NCBI GenBank assembly: GCA_964650945.1
Contig: CAZYXU010000004.1
Coordinates: forward strand, 6,829-70,828
Direction: 5' to 3'
Length of the DNA stretch: 64,000 bases
DNA from: JAXGPF01 sp964650945
GTDB taxonomy: Bacteria; Verrucomicrobiota; Kiritimatiellia; JAAZAB01
Shown here: piece by piece, positions 34,846 to 43,054 of the stretch
Layout of the letters: each line of letters begins with the position of its first letter
Position numbering within the stretch: the stretch's first letter is position 1
Program-made: the position numbers and the translations under genes
Notes under the pieces: generated by a model
The model's input: the letters and a program-made list of their open reading frames with translations, nothing else
Databases searched by the model: none
Told to the model about the DNA's origin: nothing

Positions 34846-36627
34846 ATGAGCATGCCGGATTCATTCAGGATCACGGACTTCCGACCGTATGCCGACGGCC
34901 GGAAAACGGTTGTGGTTCCCTATCGTCTGGAGGGTAAGGCAGGGTACATGCTGCGGTGGACCGGAGAGGATGACCGCATCGTTTCGGTGCCCAGTCCGGT
35001 GTCCGGCTGGCATGCAGTCCATCTCGGCTTCATGGGGTCGGCCAGTTTGCGCATCAAGCTGTCCAGCGAGTCGTTTTTCCGCACGGTGGAAAGCACGAAC
35101 CAGTGGCATCGCCAGCCCTGCGAAGGCGAGGAAGCCTTCTGGAAAGTTGCGGATTTGACCGGGGTTTCTTTCGAATTGCGGCCGCGTGAATGCAACTCCG
35201 AGATGCGGTGGGAGCCGCGTGATTGCCAGCTTGCCTATTTGCGTTTGGCGCCGATTGCCCGCCGGGTTGCCCGGCAGCGTTCGCGCCGTCTGCGGAATGG
35301 AACAACCCGAACCGCCGGCGCGGTGCTGGATGCCCATATTCTGGGCTATTCCCATTGTCCGCGGACGGCCACGGAAGTGGAAGGCCTGATTGAACCGTTT
35401 ATTGAAAGCGATTTTAAACGCATCTGCATGGGGGTCAGCATCACCTCGTTCCGGCTGATCTGGTTTTCCAAGGCGGGTTATTATCTCGGACAGAACCAGG
35501 TCCCCGACCGCATGGACCAATTTCATAACAGGCGAACGGCGATGGCCATGGAAGCGGCCCGCCGGGGGGGGTTTGATCCGGTTGAGGTTATGATCGCATT
35601 CGCCGCCAGGGAGGGTATGGAGCTTTGGCCTTCGTACCGCATTCAACAGGATTATCCCTTGGACACCCGGTGCGCTTACGATTTCAATTCGCCGATTTCG
35701 GAACAGCATCCGGAATGGCGGCACCGGGACAAAAACGGCGAGGTGTGCAGCTACAAGTTCAGCCATTTCCATCCCGGCTGGGAACAATATAAACTTGATC
35801 TGCTGGCCGAACTGGCCGAAAAAGGTCCGGCAGGTATACATCTGAATCTCGCGTGCGGTTGCGCCAACTTGTTTGACTGGGAGCCGAACGCCGTGGCGCG
35901 ATTCCGGGAAGAATATGGAATTGATCCCACCGCGACCGCGGAACCGCCGCCGCAGTGGTATCGTTTTATCTGCGATCATTTCACCAAATTCATGCGCCGC
36001 TTGCGCGCCCAGACGGACCGGATCGGCGCGGTATTGGGCCGCCGGATTCAAATCGCCGTACAGGTATCGGCTGACCATGCCTGTGTGGATGGCGGCAATG
36101 TTATGGTTTCGTCCAACTATGCTTTCGGCTTCGACCTGAAGCAGTGGGCCGCGGAAGGGCTGGTGGACAGTATTTGCCCGTCGTATCGCGGCCAATATGC
36201 GCCTATTTTCCTGGAACCGCTGTTCGCCGACCTGGGGCAGGCCCGCGCGCGCGTTAAGATCATACCTTCCATCGGCCAGAATCATAGGGCCCTCTACCCA
36301 CCGGGATATGACTGGCGGAAATACTTTTTAAAACAGGAGCAAACATCGCAACCGCTGTTGCCCATTGCCGATCTGGACGCCTGGCGCATCCTGCGCGATG
36401 CCAATGACCTTTATCAGCAGGGCGCCGACGCCGTGGACGTGTGGGAAATGGGGGGCGCCTACTGGTGCCTGAACCGCTGGCATGTGCTCAAGCGCATCGG
36501 GAACCGCGCGTGGCTGGCCAAGGAATTCGGCACACGGATCGGGCCGATGATAACCCCCGTGGTTAATCATCTGGCGTATCAATTGGCGCCCTTATGCAAA
36601 TCCAGCGATGAGTTCGCCCTTTTTTGA
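34846..36627 (+). CDS. Glycoside-hydrolase-like TIM-barrel protein (GHL10/DUF187-type)
   Basis: A 593-aa protein without a signal peptide. Residues about 1-150 form a beta-rich N-terminal domain; a TIM barrel follows, recognisable from SHCPRTATEVEGLIEPF, HPEWRHRDKNGEVCSYKFSH (a segment common to GHL-type barrels), GIHLNLACGCANLFDW, VQVSADHACVDG and VDSICPSYRGQY. The barrel is closest by eye to the glycosyl hydrolase-like 10 group. A catalytic Asp/Glu pair cannot be fixed. It starts 155 nt after the BNR gene; the ribosome binding site is weak. Confidence 0.65.
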   Translation: MSMPDSFRITDFRPYADGRKTVVVPYRLEGKAGYMLRWTGEDDRIVSVPSPVSGWHAVHLGFMGSASLRIKLSSESFFRTVESTNQWHRQPCEGEEAFWKVADLTGVSFELRPRECNSEMRWEPRDCQLAYLRLAPIARRVARQRSRRLRNGTTRTAGAVLDAHILGYSHCPRTATEVEGLIEPFIESDFKRICMGVSITSFRLIWFSKAGYYLGQNQVPDRMDQFHNRRTAMAMEAARRGGFDPVEVMIAFAAREGMELWPSYRIQQDYPLDTRCAYDFNSPISEQHPEWRHRDKNGEVCSYKFSHFHPGWEQYKLDLLAELAEKGPAGIHLNLACGCANLFDWEPNAVARFREEYGIDPTATAEPPPQWYRFICDHFTKFMRRLRAQTDRIGAVLGRRIQIAVQVSADHACVDGGNVMVSSNYAFGFDLKQWAAEGLVDSICPSYRGQYAPIFLEPLFADLGQARARVKIIPSIGQNHRALYPPGYDWRKYFLKQEQTSQPLLPIADLDAWRILRDANDLYQQGADAVDVWEMGGAYWCLNRWHVLKRIGNRAWLAKEFGTRIGPMITPVVNHLAYQLAPLCKSSDEFALF

Positions 36628-36654
36628 TGGACCAAGCAGGTAACGGAGGAGCAC

Positions 36655-36828
36655 ATGGCGATTAAGGTTCCCAGGACGGCAAGCATTCCCGCCGCTTGCC
36701 TGAATAAGAATTCGGCGCCTCATCCCGAAGGCTATTTTGGCATGTACGTCGTCGAATGCAATACGGCCTATCGTTTTAAAACCGGCCAGGAACTGACCCG
36801 GATTTACGATGAGGGAAACGGGCAATGA
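36655..36828 (+). pseudogene. Truncated BNR gene (5' remnant, 57 aa)
   Basis: An ATG at 36655 preceded by GGAGG at 5 nt opens a 57-codon frame whose protein parallels the first ~50 residues of the BNR protein at 29365: MAIKVPRTASIPAACL versus MPIAVEKTVQIPAELL, and VVECNTAYRFKTGQELTRIY versus VAECNTAYRFNTGPELVQIY. After TRIYDE the similarity stops and TGA follows. The rest of the propeller is absent; the GH20-like gene begins 93 nt later. This is the 5' end of a deleted paralogue that kept its translation signal. Confidence 0.75.
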
Positions 36829-36921
36829 GTGCCGGCCGGCCCTTGCTGACCGGAAATAAAGAGCGGGACGGTGATGACGCAAGATTTAGTTGTTCAACCA
36901 TTTATCAAGGGAGTGATGCGC

Positions 36922-39531
36922 ATGAATACCGCCAGCAATGCAGGTTTCTTCCAAAGAATGACGTTGGTAATGATGGCCAGTTTGGTCGTTCATGGATGCC
37001 TGGCAACGACAACGCCCAGGCCGCAGGATGCGGCATCGGCCCAACGTTGGACCGACCGCCTGATTCCGCTGCCGAAGAACATAACGGTCGCGGGCAGCGT
37101 TACCGTGACCGTTGAAAACATTTTTCTGGAACTGCCGAACATCAAGGATTCCCGCGAAAAAACCATTCGCGGGCTGCTTTCGACCTGTGCGAAAGGAAAT
37201 CGGTCTGACGCGACCGCCCGGATCGTATTGCAATTGGTGGCATGGCAGGATGCCGGGCTGCCGGCCGCCGTGCGTTGTCTTGAATCCGTGCCCAACCATG
37301 ATCAGGCTTATGCCATTATCCATGAGGCAAATAACAACCGGCATGTCTTCCGCCTGCTGGCCTCAACTCCGGAAGGATTGCTGTATGCGGCGCGCACTTT
37401 TGCCGGCCTGGTTTCGCCTCAGGGACTGCCGGCGGGCTTAGCGGCGGTTGAGCTTCCTTTGGTCACGATTACGGATTGGCCGGATATGCAGGAACGGGGA
37501 TGGTGGGGAAGTAACGGCCATTATAACCTGGCATGGCACGCCCAGTGGAAACTGAATTTGCATGTGGGTCATTGTACACTTCAGTTTGACATGCGCCAGA
37601 CTAACGCGCTGACCGCCGGCCGCTGGCCGTCCCTGATGATCGTTCAGTCGAATGAACAAGCACAACTGGTAGCACACGCCACGGAGGTCGGGATCCGCTT
37701 GGTGCCGATTATCCCGCATATCGGCGACGGCCAGATGAAATTGATCCGCGACATCCAAAATGAGCCGGCGCTGGCTTTCGCACGTGATATTCTGGCGCAG
37801 GAAGGCCCGCAGGGCGAAAAAGCGCGCGGTTTATGCATGTCCAACCCGCGGACGACTCAATTGCTCAGTGATGCTTTCGTGCAGGTCGTAGCCTTATCTT
37901 CTTCTGCTCAAAAGCCGTGTGAAATCTGGCTGACTGAAGGCGGCAACGTGCAGTGCCACTGCCATGAATGCCGTGGCAGGAACGGATATGTGCTGGAAGC
38001 AGCCGGAATTATCAAGGCCTACAAATCGGCGCTCCGGCGGGAACCAGCGCTGCAATTGCGCTTGATGAGTTCGCAAGGCTCCTACCCGGTTGATCCGCAA
38101 ATCATCAAACTCTTGCCGCCAGGCGCAGGATTTGTGTATTACAATGGATTTTTGAGCTACAGCGCCGACCATCAGCCATTGATTCCCGATTACATCACGG
38201 AATTCGCGAAAACCGGGCATTATGTTTCCGCCTATATGGACGCTAATCCCTCTTTTTTTGCCGTATTTCCCGGAAGCATGCCGCAATTTATCCGGTTCCG
38301 CGCCCGGGAACTGTGTCAAAAACGATTAAGCGGTGTCGAGGCCTACTGCGTACCTGACCGCCATTTTTATGAAGTCAACATGGCGGCGCTGGCGGAATGG
38401 ACGTGGAATATGAACGGCAGATCCGTCAGCGATTTCGCGCGCGCCTTCGCCACCATCACCGGCGGGTGTGAACCGGAGCTCTACGCGAATTGGATTGAAC
38501 ATGCCGGCGAGGCGGCCTGGTGGTTGGCGGACAGCCGTTTTATCGAGGCCTTGTGTTACCAGCCCAAAGCGATCACCCAGGCCATTGTACCGCAATACCC
38601 GGTGGGGGACGTGCGCTGCAAGGTGTATCCCATTCCGGAATTGGACCGCACCCTGCAGCACGCGCGCGCGGCCATGGACCTGGCCATCCGGTCCGGCAAT
38701 GTATTAATGCAATGCGAATCGGCCTGTGTACTGGCCGGACTGTACGCCTATGAACTGGCGGAGGCCATCCGGCAGGATAACACACAAGGCGCATCACCCG
38801 CCGAAATGGAATTGAAAATCAACCGGCTGGAAATCTATGCCCAGCAAATCCGGGGCTATCACGACGCCTGGTATTACGCGATTGTATCGAATAAAGCGGC
38901 TTTGCCTAAAAGCCCGCTGTATCCCATGTTCGGGAAGACTGTCGGCGAGACCTACAAGGTGCCCCGCCTCAGCATGCCCGAATATGCGCTTTTCCGCGCC
39001 TGCGATGCCTGGCGCACGCAGTTGAAATTGCCTTTGCCGATCGTGGGACGCTGGTCGTATGCTGATTTTGGGACAAACGGCCAGGCGCATCTTTCCTTTG
39101 ATGCAACGTCTTTGGCGCCGTCCCACGCGACCGGCGTAAGCGTCTTCCTGGAATGGGGCGGAGGGGATACAATTCATACCAAATCCATGACACTGGTCGT
39201 ATCCAACAGTCAGAGCGGGATGGTGCACACCGGCGCGCTCAACAGCCTTTCGCGGCGCTTGAACAATCGCACCGAAGAGCGTTTCTTTGACGAGACATTC
39301 GCGCTACCGCCGCGCAATCCGGCTGATCGCCTGCTGTTGCAGGTAAATCTCGAGATTCCCGAGATAACCCGCCCGCTTCGTTACAATCCGTTGACGGACG
39401 GAGTCTTGACTGCGGTTCCCGCATCATTGACGAATATTGACGGAAGGATCCTGGTCCGCCCGGTCTGGCTGAAGGGCGAAACAGGCGCGCGAGATTTGTC
39501 GGCAGTCAATCCATGGAAACAGACGGAATGA
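36922..39531 (+). CDS. GH20-like lipoprotein, paralogue 2
   Basis: An 869-aa protein. A lipoprotein signal ends in the lipobox LVVHGC. The N-terminal GH20b-like domain (LIPLPKNITVAGSVTVTV ... GLLYAARTFAGLV ... VTITDWPDMQERGWW) parallels the gene at 27148; in the barrel the Cys cluster reads WLTEGGNVQCHCHECRG where GH20 would have HxGGDE. An additional C-terminal beta domain (about 720-860) is present only here. AAGGGAG is 8 nt before the ATG at 36922; GTG 36871 and ATG 36916 are longer alternatives. Confidence 0.75.
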   Translation: MNTASNAGFFQRMTLVMMASLVVHGCLATTTPRPQDAASAQRWTDRLIPLPKNITVAGSVTVTVENIFLELPNIKDSREKTIRGLLSTCAKGNRSDATARIVLQLVAWQDAGLPAAVRCLESVPNHDQAYAIIHEANNNRHVFRLLASTPEGLLYAARTFAGLVSPQGLPAGLAAVELPLVTITDWPDMQERGWWGSNGHYNLAWHAQWKLNLHVGHCTLQFDMRQTNALTAGRWPSLMIVQSNEQAQLVAHATEVGIRLVPIIPHIGDGQMKLIRDIQNEPALAFARDILAQEGPQGEKARGLCMSNPRTTQLLSDAFVQVVALSSSAQKPCEIWLTEGGNVQCHCHECRGRNGYVLEAAGIIKAYKSALRREPALQLRLMSSQGSYPVDPQIIKLLPPGAGFVYYNGFLSYSADHQPLIPDYITEFAKTGHYVSAYMDANPSFFAVFPGSMPQFIRFRARELCQKRLSGVEAYCVPDRHFYEVNMAALAEWTWNMNGRSVSDFARAFATITGGCEPELYANWIEHAGEAAWWLADSRFIEALCYQPKAITQAIVPQYPVGDVRCKVYPIPELDRTLQHARAAMDLAIRSGNVLMQCESACVLAGLYAYELAEAIRQDNTQGASPAEMELKINRLEIYAQQIRGYHDAWYYAIVSNKAALPKSPLYPMFGKTVGETYKVPRLSMPEYALFRACDAWRTQLKLPLPIVGRWSYADFGTNGQAHLSFDATSLAPSHATGVSVFLEWGGGDTIHTKSMTLVVSNSQSGMVHTGALNSLSRRLNNRTEERFFDETFALPPRNPADRLLLQVNLEIPEITRPLRYNPLTDGVLTAVPASLTNIDGRILVRPVWLKGETGARDLSAVNPWKQTE

Positions 39532-39568
39532 CATTGAATTTTCCTGAAACAACCATGACGTTCGGCAC

Positions 39569-41845
39569 ATGTCCGCTATGAAAAAAACACCGGTGTTGAA
39601 AAACAAACCGGCGCCCGGCGCGCCGCCATCCTACGACATTTTCCCCATACCCCGGCAAGTCCGCAGCCTGTCCCCGCTCCGGCTGGATGCGCGCCATGGC
39701 AAGCCGCGCATTCTGCTGGCAAGCTGCGCCAAAAATCAGCCGTTGATCCGTCTGGCCATCCAACAGGTTGCCGCATTCTGCAAAAGCGGCCGGGTGACCC
39801 GGCGGCCATCGGGGCAATTGACGATCATGCTCGCCGTCAATCCGCAGACCGTCCCCGCGGACCAAACCGGCCAGGGTTACCGTCTTTGCATTCATCCCGA
39901 CCGTTCCATCAGCATCACGGGCGCCACGCCGCTGGGATTGCTTTATGGCGTGCAGACGCTCGCCCAATTGTTGGAACAATCGGCGGGCCGGCTGCCGTGT
40001 GTGGAAATCACGGATTGGCCTGATTTTGAATACCGCCTTTCCTCGAATTGGCTGCAAAACTGCGAAGTGGCGCGGTGGGGTTTCGACCGGGGCCAGGGTT
40101 GCACCCGGTTCATCGCGGATGGCAAAAAGCGCATTGACTGGGCGTTGAAGTATAAAATCAACATGATTTATTTCGACTTCTCTCACGGCGACAGCCGCGT
40201 TGAAATGTTTCAGGGCTATACGCGGATTCTCTCCACCCTGAATCGCTATGCGCGGAACCGTGGTATCCGGCTGATGACCGGCATCATCACCGTCTGCGGT
40301 ATGCTTAACCGTAAGTCATATCCGCACGGGACGCCATATCAATGCCCGACCCGGATGATTCAGGGACAGAATGTCGGGGATCCCCCATTTGGGGGATGGT
40401 GTTGGTCGAACCGCCAGGCATGGGGAATCAAATGCGCAAAAATCCGGCGTTATGTTCAGGCCAACGAACCCGGGGCGTTATACATCCACGGAATTGACAT
40501 TGCCCGTTTCAAGGATGTCGCGGCCTCGTGGAAAACACGCTGTCCGCGATGTCGCAGGTTATGGCCGGAGGATGACATTGCCTCGCCGCATGGTATGGCC
40601 GGCGCCTATGCCCATATCGACAACCTGATGCTGGATGCCATTTTCAGCGTCAAAAACCAGCGCACCGGCTACGATGCCCGGCGCGATTGCCTGGTTTGCC
40701 TGATTGCCCCGGGCTACGGCTTTTATTTCGAAGACGATGACGATTGGCAGGGCGAAATCCGTTATTACGAACAATTGAGCCGCGGCCTGAAATATGTCGA
40801 TAACGTCCAAATCGGCATCCGCGAACAAGGTTTCAACAAGTCCAATCGACGCCGGCGGGTTAGCGAGCTGGCGGCGCGATTGCGCCGCAACGCTCAAGGC
40901 CATGGCGTGTTCGTGGATGTCTTTTCCGGATATCCTGGCGGCGGCTGTACCACCGAATTTCCGGGCAGCGGCTTTGTCTATTACCGCCCCATCCAACCCT
41001 TGCCGCTCATTTATCCCACCTTTGCCGGCGCCGCTACGGTGGCCTCCATGGAAGCCCACGCCGATTTTGAGGCGCACACCATTCTCTGCAATAATTTCGC
41101 TTGGAACTCCCGATCCGGCGGAACGGCGCTGCTGCGCAACTACCGGGAATGGCAAAATATTTACGAAGGCGCATACCGCGGATTTTATTACCCGGACAGG
41201 ATTTTCGGAAACGACGGCATCCTGCAAACGATTTGCCGGCATCTTTACGGCGTGCGGGCCGGCCAGCTGATTGCCCAGGCTTACAGTTTAAGGAGCATTG
41301 ACGAGGATGAGGCGCTGCCGCTTTTCCAACCCGAATCGCTGGTGCCCATGCGCGCAGCCTGGAAACCGGCGCTGGCTCCCCCAATCCATCTGGCATGGCA
41401 GCGGCGCTGGGAACGGATCGAACAACTCACCCGCGAAGCCGGCCGGCTCATGCAAGCCGGCCGATCGCAGCCGGATTTCAACCCCACTGCCGCCGCCACC
41501 ATCGATTGGCAGATCAAAGTGCTTGGTTTGGGCGTTAAAATGACGGCGTTTTTAAAAACAGCGCTGGGGCTCTGTGCCGGGAAACAAGGCACTGACCATC
41601 GGCATATCTTCCAGAACTGCCGATGGATGTTGTGCGACTTGCAGCGTTTCATTACCACAAACTTTCCATCCGACACCAGACAGTTTTTCCAGCCGGCCGA
41701 GAGGGAGACATCCATTGATCAATACACACCAAACGATCCCACCCTTTATCCCGTACATGGCCTGCTTTCCAATATGTGTTTATGGAAACATTTGTTGCAA
41801 ACATTTACCGCGGATTTAGGTGAAATTAAACGACTGAAACGCTAA
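39569..41845 (+). CDS. GH20-like protein without signal peptide, paralogue 3
   Basis: A 758-aa member of the same family: GH20b-like N-terminus (IFPIPRQVRSLSPLRLD ... GLLYGVQTLAQLLEQ ... VEITDWPDFEYRLS) and a barrel with HGDSRVEMFQGY and YIHGIDIARF. Its Cys cluster is reduced to TRCPRCRRLW. No export signal is visible, unlike the other two copies, so it may act in the cytosol. Its last 20 nt overlap, tail to tail, the truncated PIG-L gene on the other strand; this is the right edge of the glycan island. Confidence 0.72.
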   Translation: MSAMKKTPVLKNKPAPGAPPSYDIFPIPRQVRSLSPLRLDARHGKPRILLASCAKNQPLIRLAIQQVAAFCKSGRVTRRPSGQLTIMLAVNPQTVPADQTGQGYRLCIHPDRSISITGATPLGLLYGVQTLAQLLEQSAGRLPCVEITDWPDFEYRLSSNWLQNCEVARWGFDRGQGCTRFIADGKKRIDWALKYKINMIYFDFSHGDSRVEMFQGYTRILSTLNRYARNRGIRLMTGIITVCGMLNRKSYPHGTPYQCPTRMIQGQNVGDPPFGGWCWSNRQAWGIKCAKIRRYVQANEPGALYIHGIDIARFKDVAASWKTRCPRCRRLWPEDDIASPHGMAGAYAHIDNLMLDAIFSVKNQRTGYDARRDCLVCLIAPGYGFYFEDDDDWQGEIRYYEQLSRGLKYVDNVQIGIREQGFNKSNRRRRVSELAARLRRNAQGHGVFVDVFSGYPGGGCTTEFPGSGFVYYRPIQPLPLIYPTFAGAATVASMEAHADFEAHTILCNNFAWNSRSGGTALLRNYREWQNIYEGAYRGFYYPDRIFGNDGILQTICRHLYGVRAGQLIAQAYSLRSIDEDEALPLFQPESLVPMRAAWKPALAPPIHLAWQRRWERIEQLTREAGRLMQAGRSQPDFNPTAAATIDWQIKVLGLGVKMTAFLKTALGLCAGKQGTDHRHIFQNCRWMLCDLQRFITTNFPSDTRQFFQPAERETSIDQYTPNDPTLYPVHGLLSNMCLWKHLLQTFTADLGEIKRLKR

Positions 41846-42032
41846 CATGATTCGGGGCATCTTGCCGGTAAAGCGCGCATGACAGGCAATATGCGCCCGT
41901 CCTATTCAGGATTTTCAGTTTAACCCGGGACCCGTAACGCCAGCGCAGCAGCGCAAAGAGCCCGCCGGCCTCGAACTCAAAATCGTCCTGATGGGCCATG
42001 ATGGACATGGCCCGGATTGGTTTTGCTTTCAT
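41826..42032 (-). pseudogene. Truncated PIG-L deacetylase gene (N-terminal remnant)
   Basis: The first ~45 residues read as a PIG-L family start: PIRAMSIMAHQDDFEFEAGG keeps the AHxDD motif and LRWRYGSRVKLKILNRTGA the following helix and strand. The normal protein would continue for about 200 residues, but here 22 unrelated residues and a stop follow. The start is well formed (GAGGA 4 nt from ATG) and overlaps the stop of the HlyD-type gene by 4 nt. The break at about 41.89 kb coincides with the end of the co-oriented glycan genes. Confidence 0.7.
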
Positions 42033-43054
42033 TGTTCCTCAGTTTTCGGCGGCGCATCCGGCGCCCGGATGGGGCGGCGCAGGTAGACTTCCACGGGCAA
42101 GCCGGGATGGAATGCCTGGCGCGGATGCTCCGGCATGGCTTCCACCATGAAAACCTGCTTGCTGCTGCTGTCCCGGCTGAAGATGACCGGCGGAGTATAT
42201 TCAGGTTTGGGCGACACATAATCCACGCGCGCTTTTTGGAACGGCCCGTCCGCCGTTGGCGCGAACCAGACTTCCCGTCCGATTTGCAGTCCGGCCGCCG
42301 CGTCAGTCCGGACAAAAAAACGCACCCGGATCAAATCCGGCGCGAGGAGCGCGACCACCGGCGCGCCCGCCCCTACCCATTCACCCTCGCGGTAGAGGGT
42401 GTCATACACCATGGAATCCACCCGCGCGACCTGGAGCTTTTGCGCCACTATCCATTTCTGCCGGTCCAAAGCGGCCTGCCGGCCAGCGCCTTCAGCCTGC
42501 ATGGCGTCAATCTGGTCGGTGCGCGCGGCCAGGCGCGCCTGCACCACCCGGGACAAAGCCTGCCGGTAAACGGCGTCGGCCTGCTGGCTGGTGTAAAATG
42601 CCCGGTCATAATCGCTGGCGGATGAAAACTGGTTGGAAAACATGCCGCTGATCCGCTGGGCATCCAGGTCGGCCAGTTGCCGGGCGGCGGCGGCGCGCGC
42701 GACTTCCTGCTCCAAGACCGCCAGATCCTCGGGGCGGGCGCCCTGGCGCAGATCGCGGATTTGCGCCTCCGCCTGGCGCAAACCGGCCTCGGCTTCGTCC
42801 GCCTGGTGGATTTCCGGCGCCGGGTCCAGCGTAAATAACGCGGCGCCCTGCGTCACCGCCTGGCCGCGCGCCACCGTCAATTCTTCCAGCCATCCGCCAA
42901 CCGGCGCGGCAACGTACACCAGCTCCGCGCGGATGTACCCCTGATAAAAATCCGGCGCGCGCCGCTCCCCGCATCCCGCCAATGCCAATAACAGGACGGC
43001 CAACCATACCCGGCCGTTATGCCCGCAGAATTTCCAAATCAAGCTTGTCGTCAT
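42029..43054 (-). CDS. HlyD-family membrane fusion lipoprotein
   Basis: A 341-aa periplasmic adaptor. A lipobox ALAGC (Cys28) anchors it to a membrane. It then shows the lipoyl/barrel-sandwich half motif APVGGWLEELTVARGQAV, a long alpha-helical hairpin (about 75-215, rich in Ala/Gln/Glu), the second half motif with YREGEWVGAGAPVVAL, and a beta-barrel segment (RVRFFVRTDAAAGLQIG). Family members link an inner-membrane pump to an outer-membrane channel, but no ABC permease, RND pump or TolC-like gene is adjacent. It overlaps ptsI upstream and the PIG-L remnant downstream by 4 nt each. Confidence 0.82.
   Translation of the reverse strand: MTTSLIWKFCGHNGRVWLAVLLLALAGCGERRAPDFYQGYIRAELVYVAAPVGGWLEELTVARGQAVTQGAALFTLDPAPEIHQADEAEAGLRQAEAQIRDLRQGARPEDLAVLEQEVARAAAARQLADLDAQRISGMFSNQFSSASDYDRAFYTSQQADAVYRQALSRVVQARLAARTDQIDAMQAEGAGRQAALDRQKWIVAQKLQVARVDSMVYDTLYREGEWVGAGAPVVALLAPDLIRVRFFVRTDAAAGLQIGREVWFAPTADGPFQKARVDYVSPKPEYTPPVIFSRDSSSKQVFMVEAMPEHPRQAFHPGLPVEVYLRRPIRAPDAPPKTEEQ

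Noticed and set aside
34861..36285. 474-codon minus-strand open frame opposite the TIM-barrel gene
   Set aside because: Shadow of a real gene; composition and lack of motifs or ribosome binding site argue against coding.
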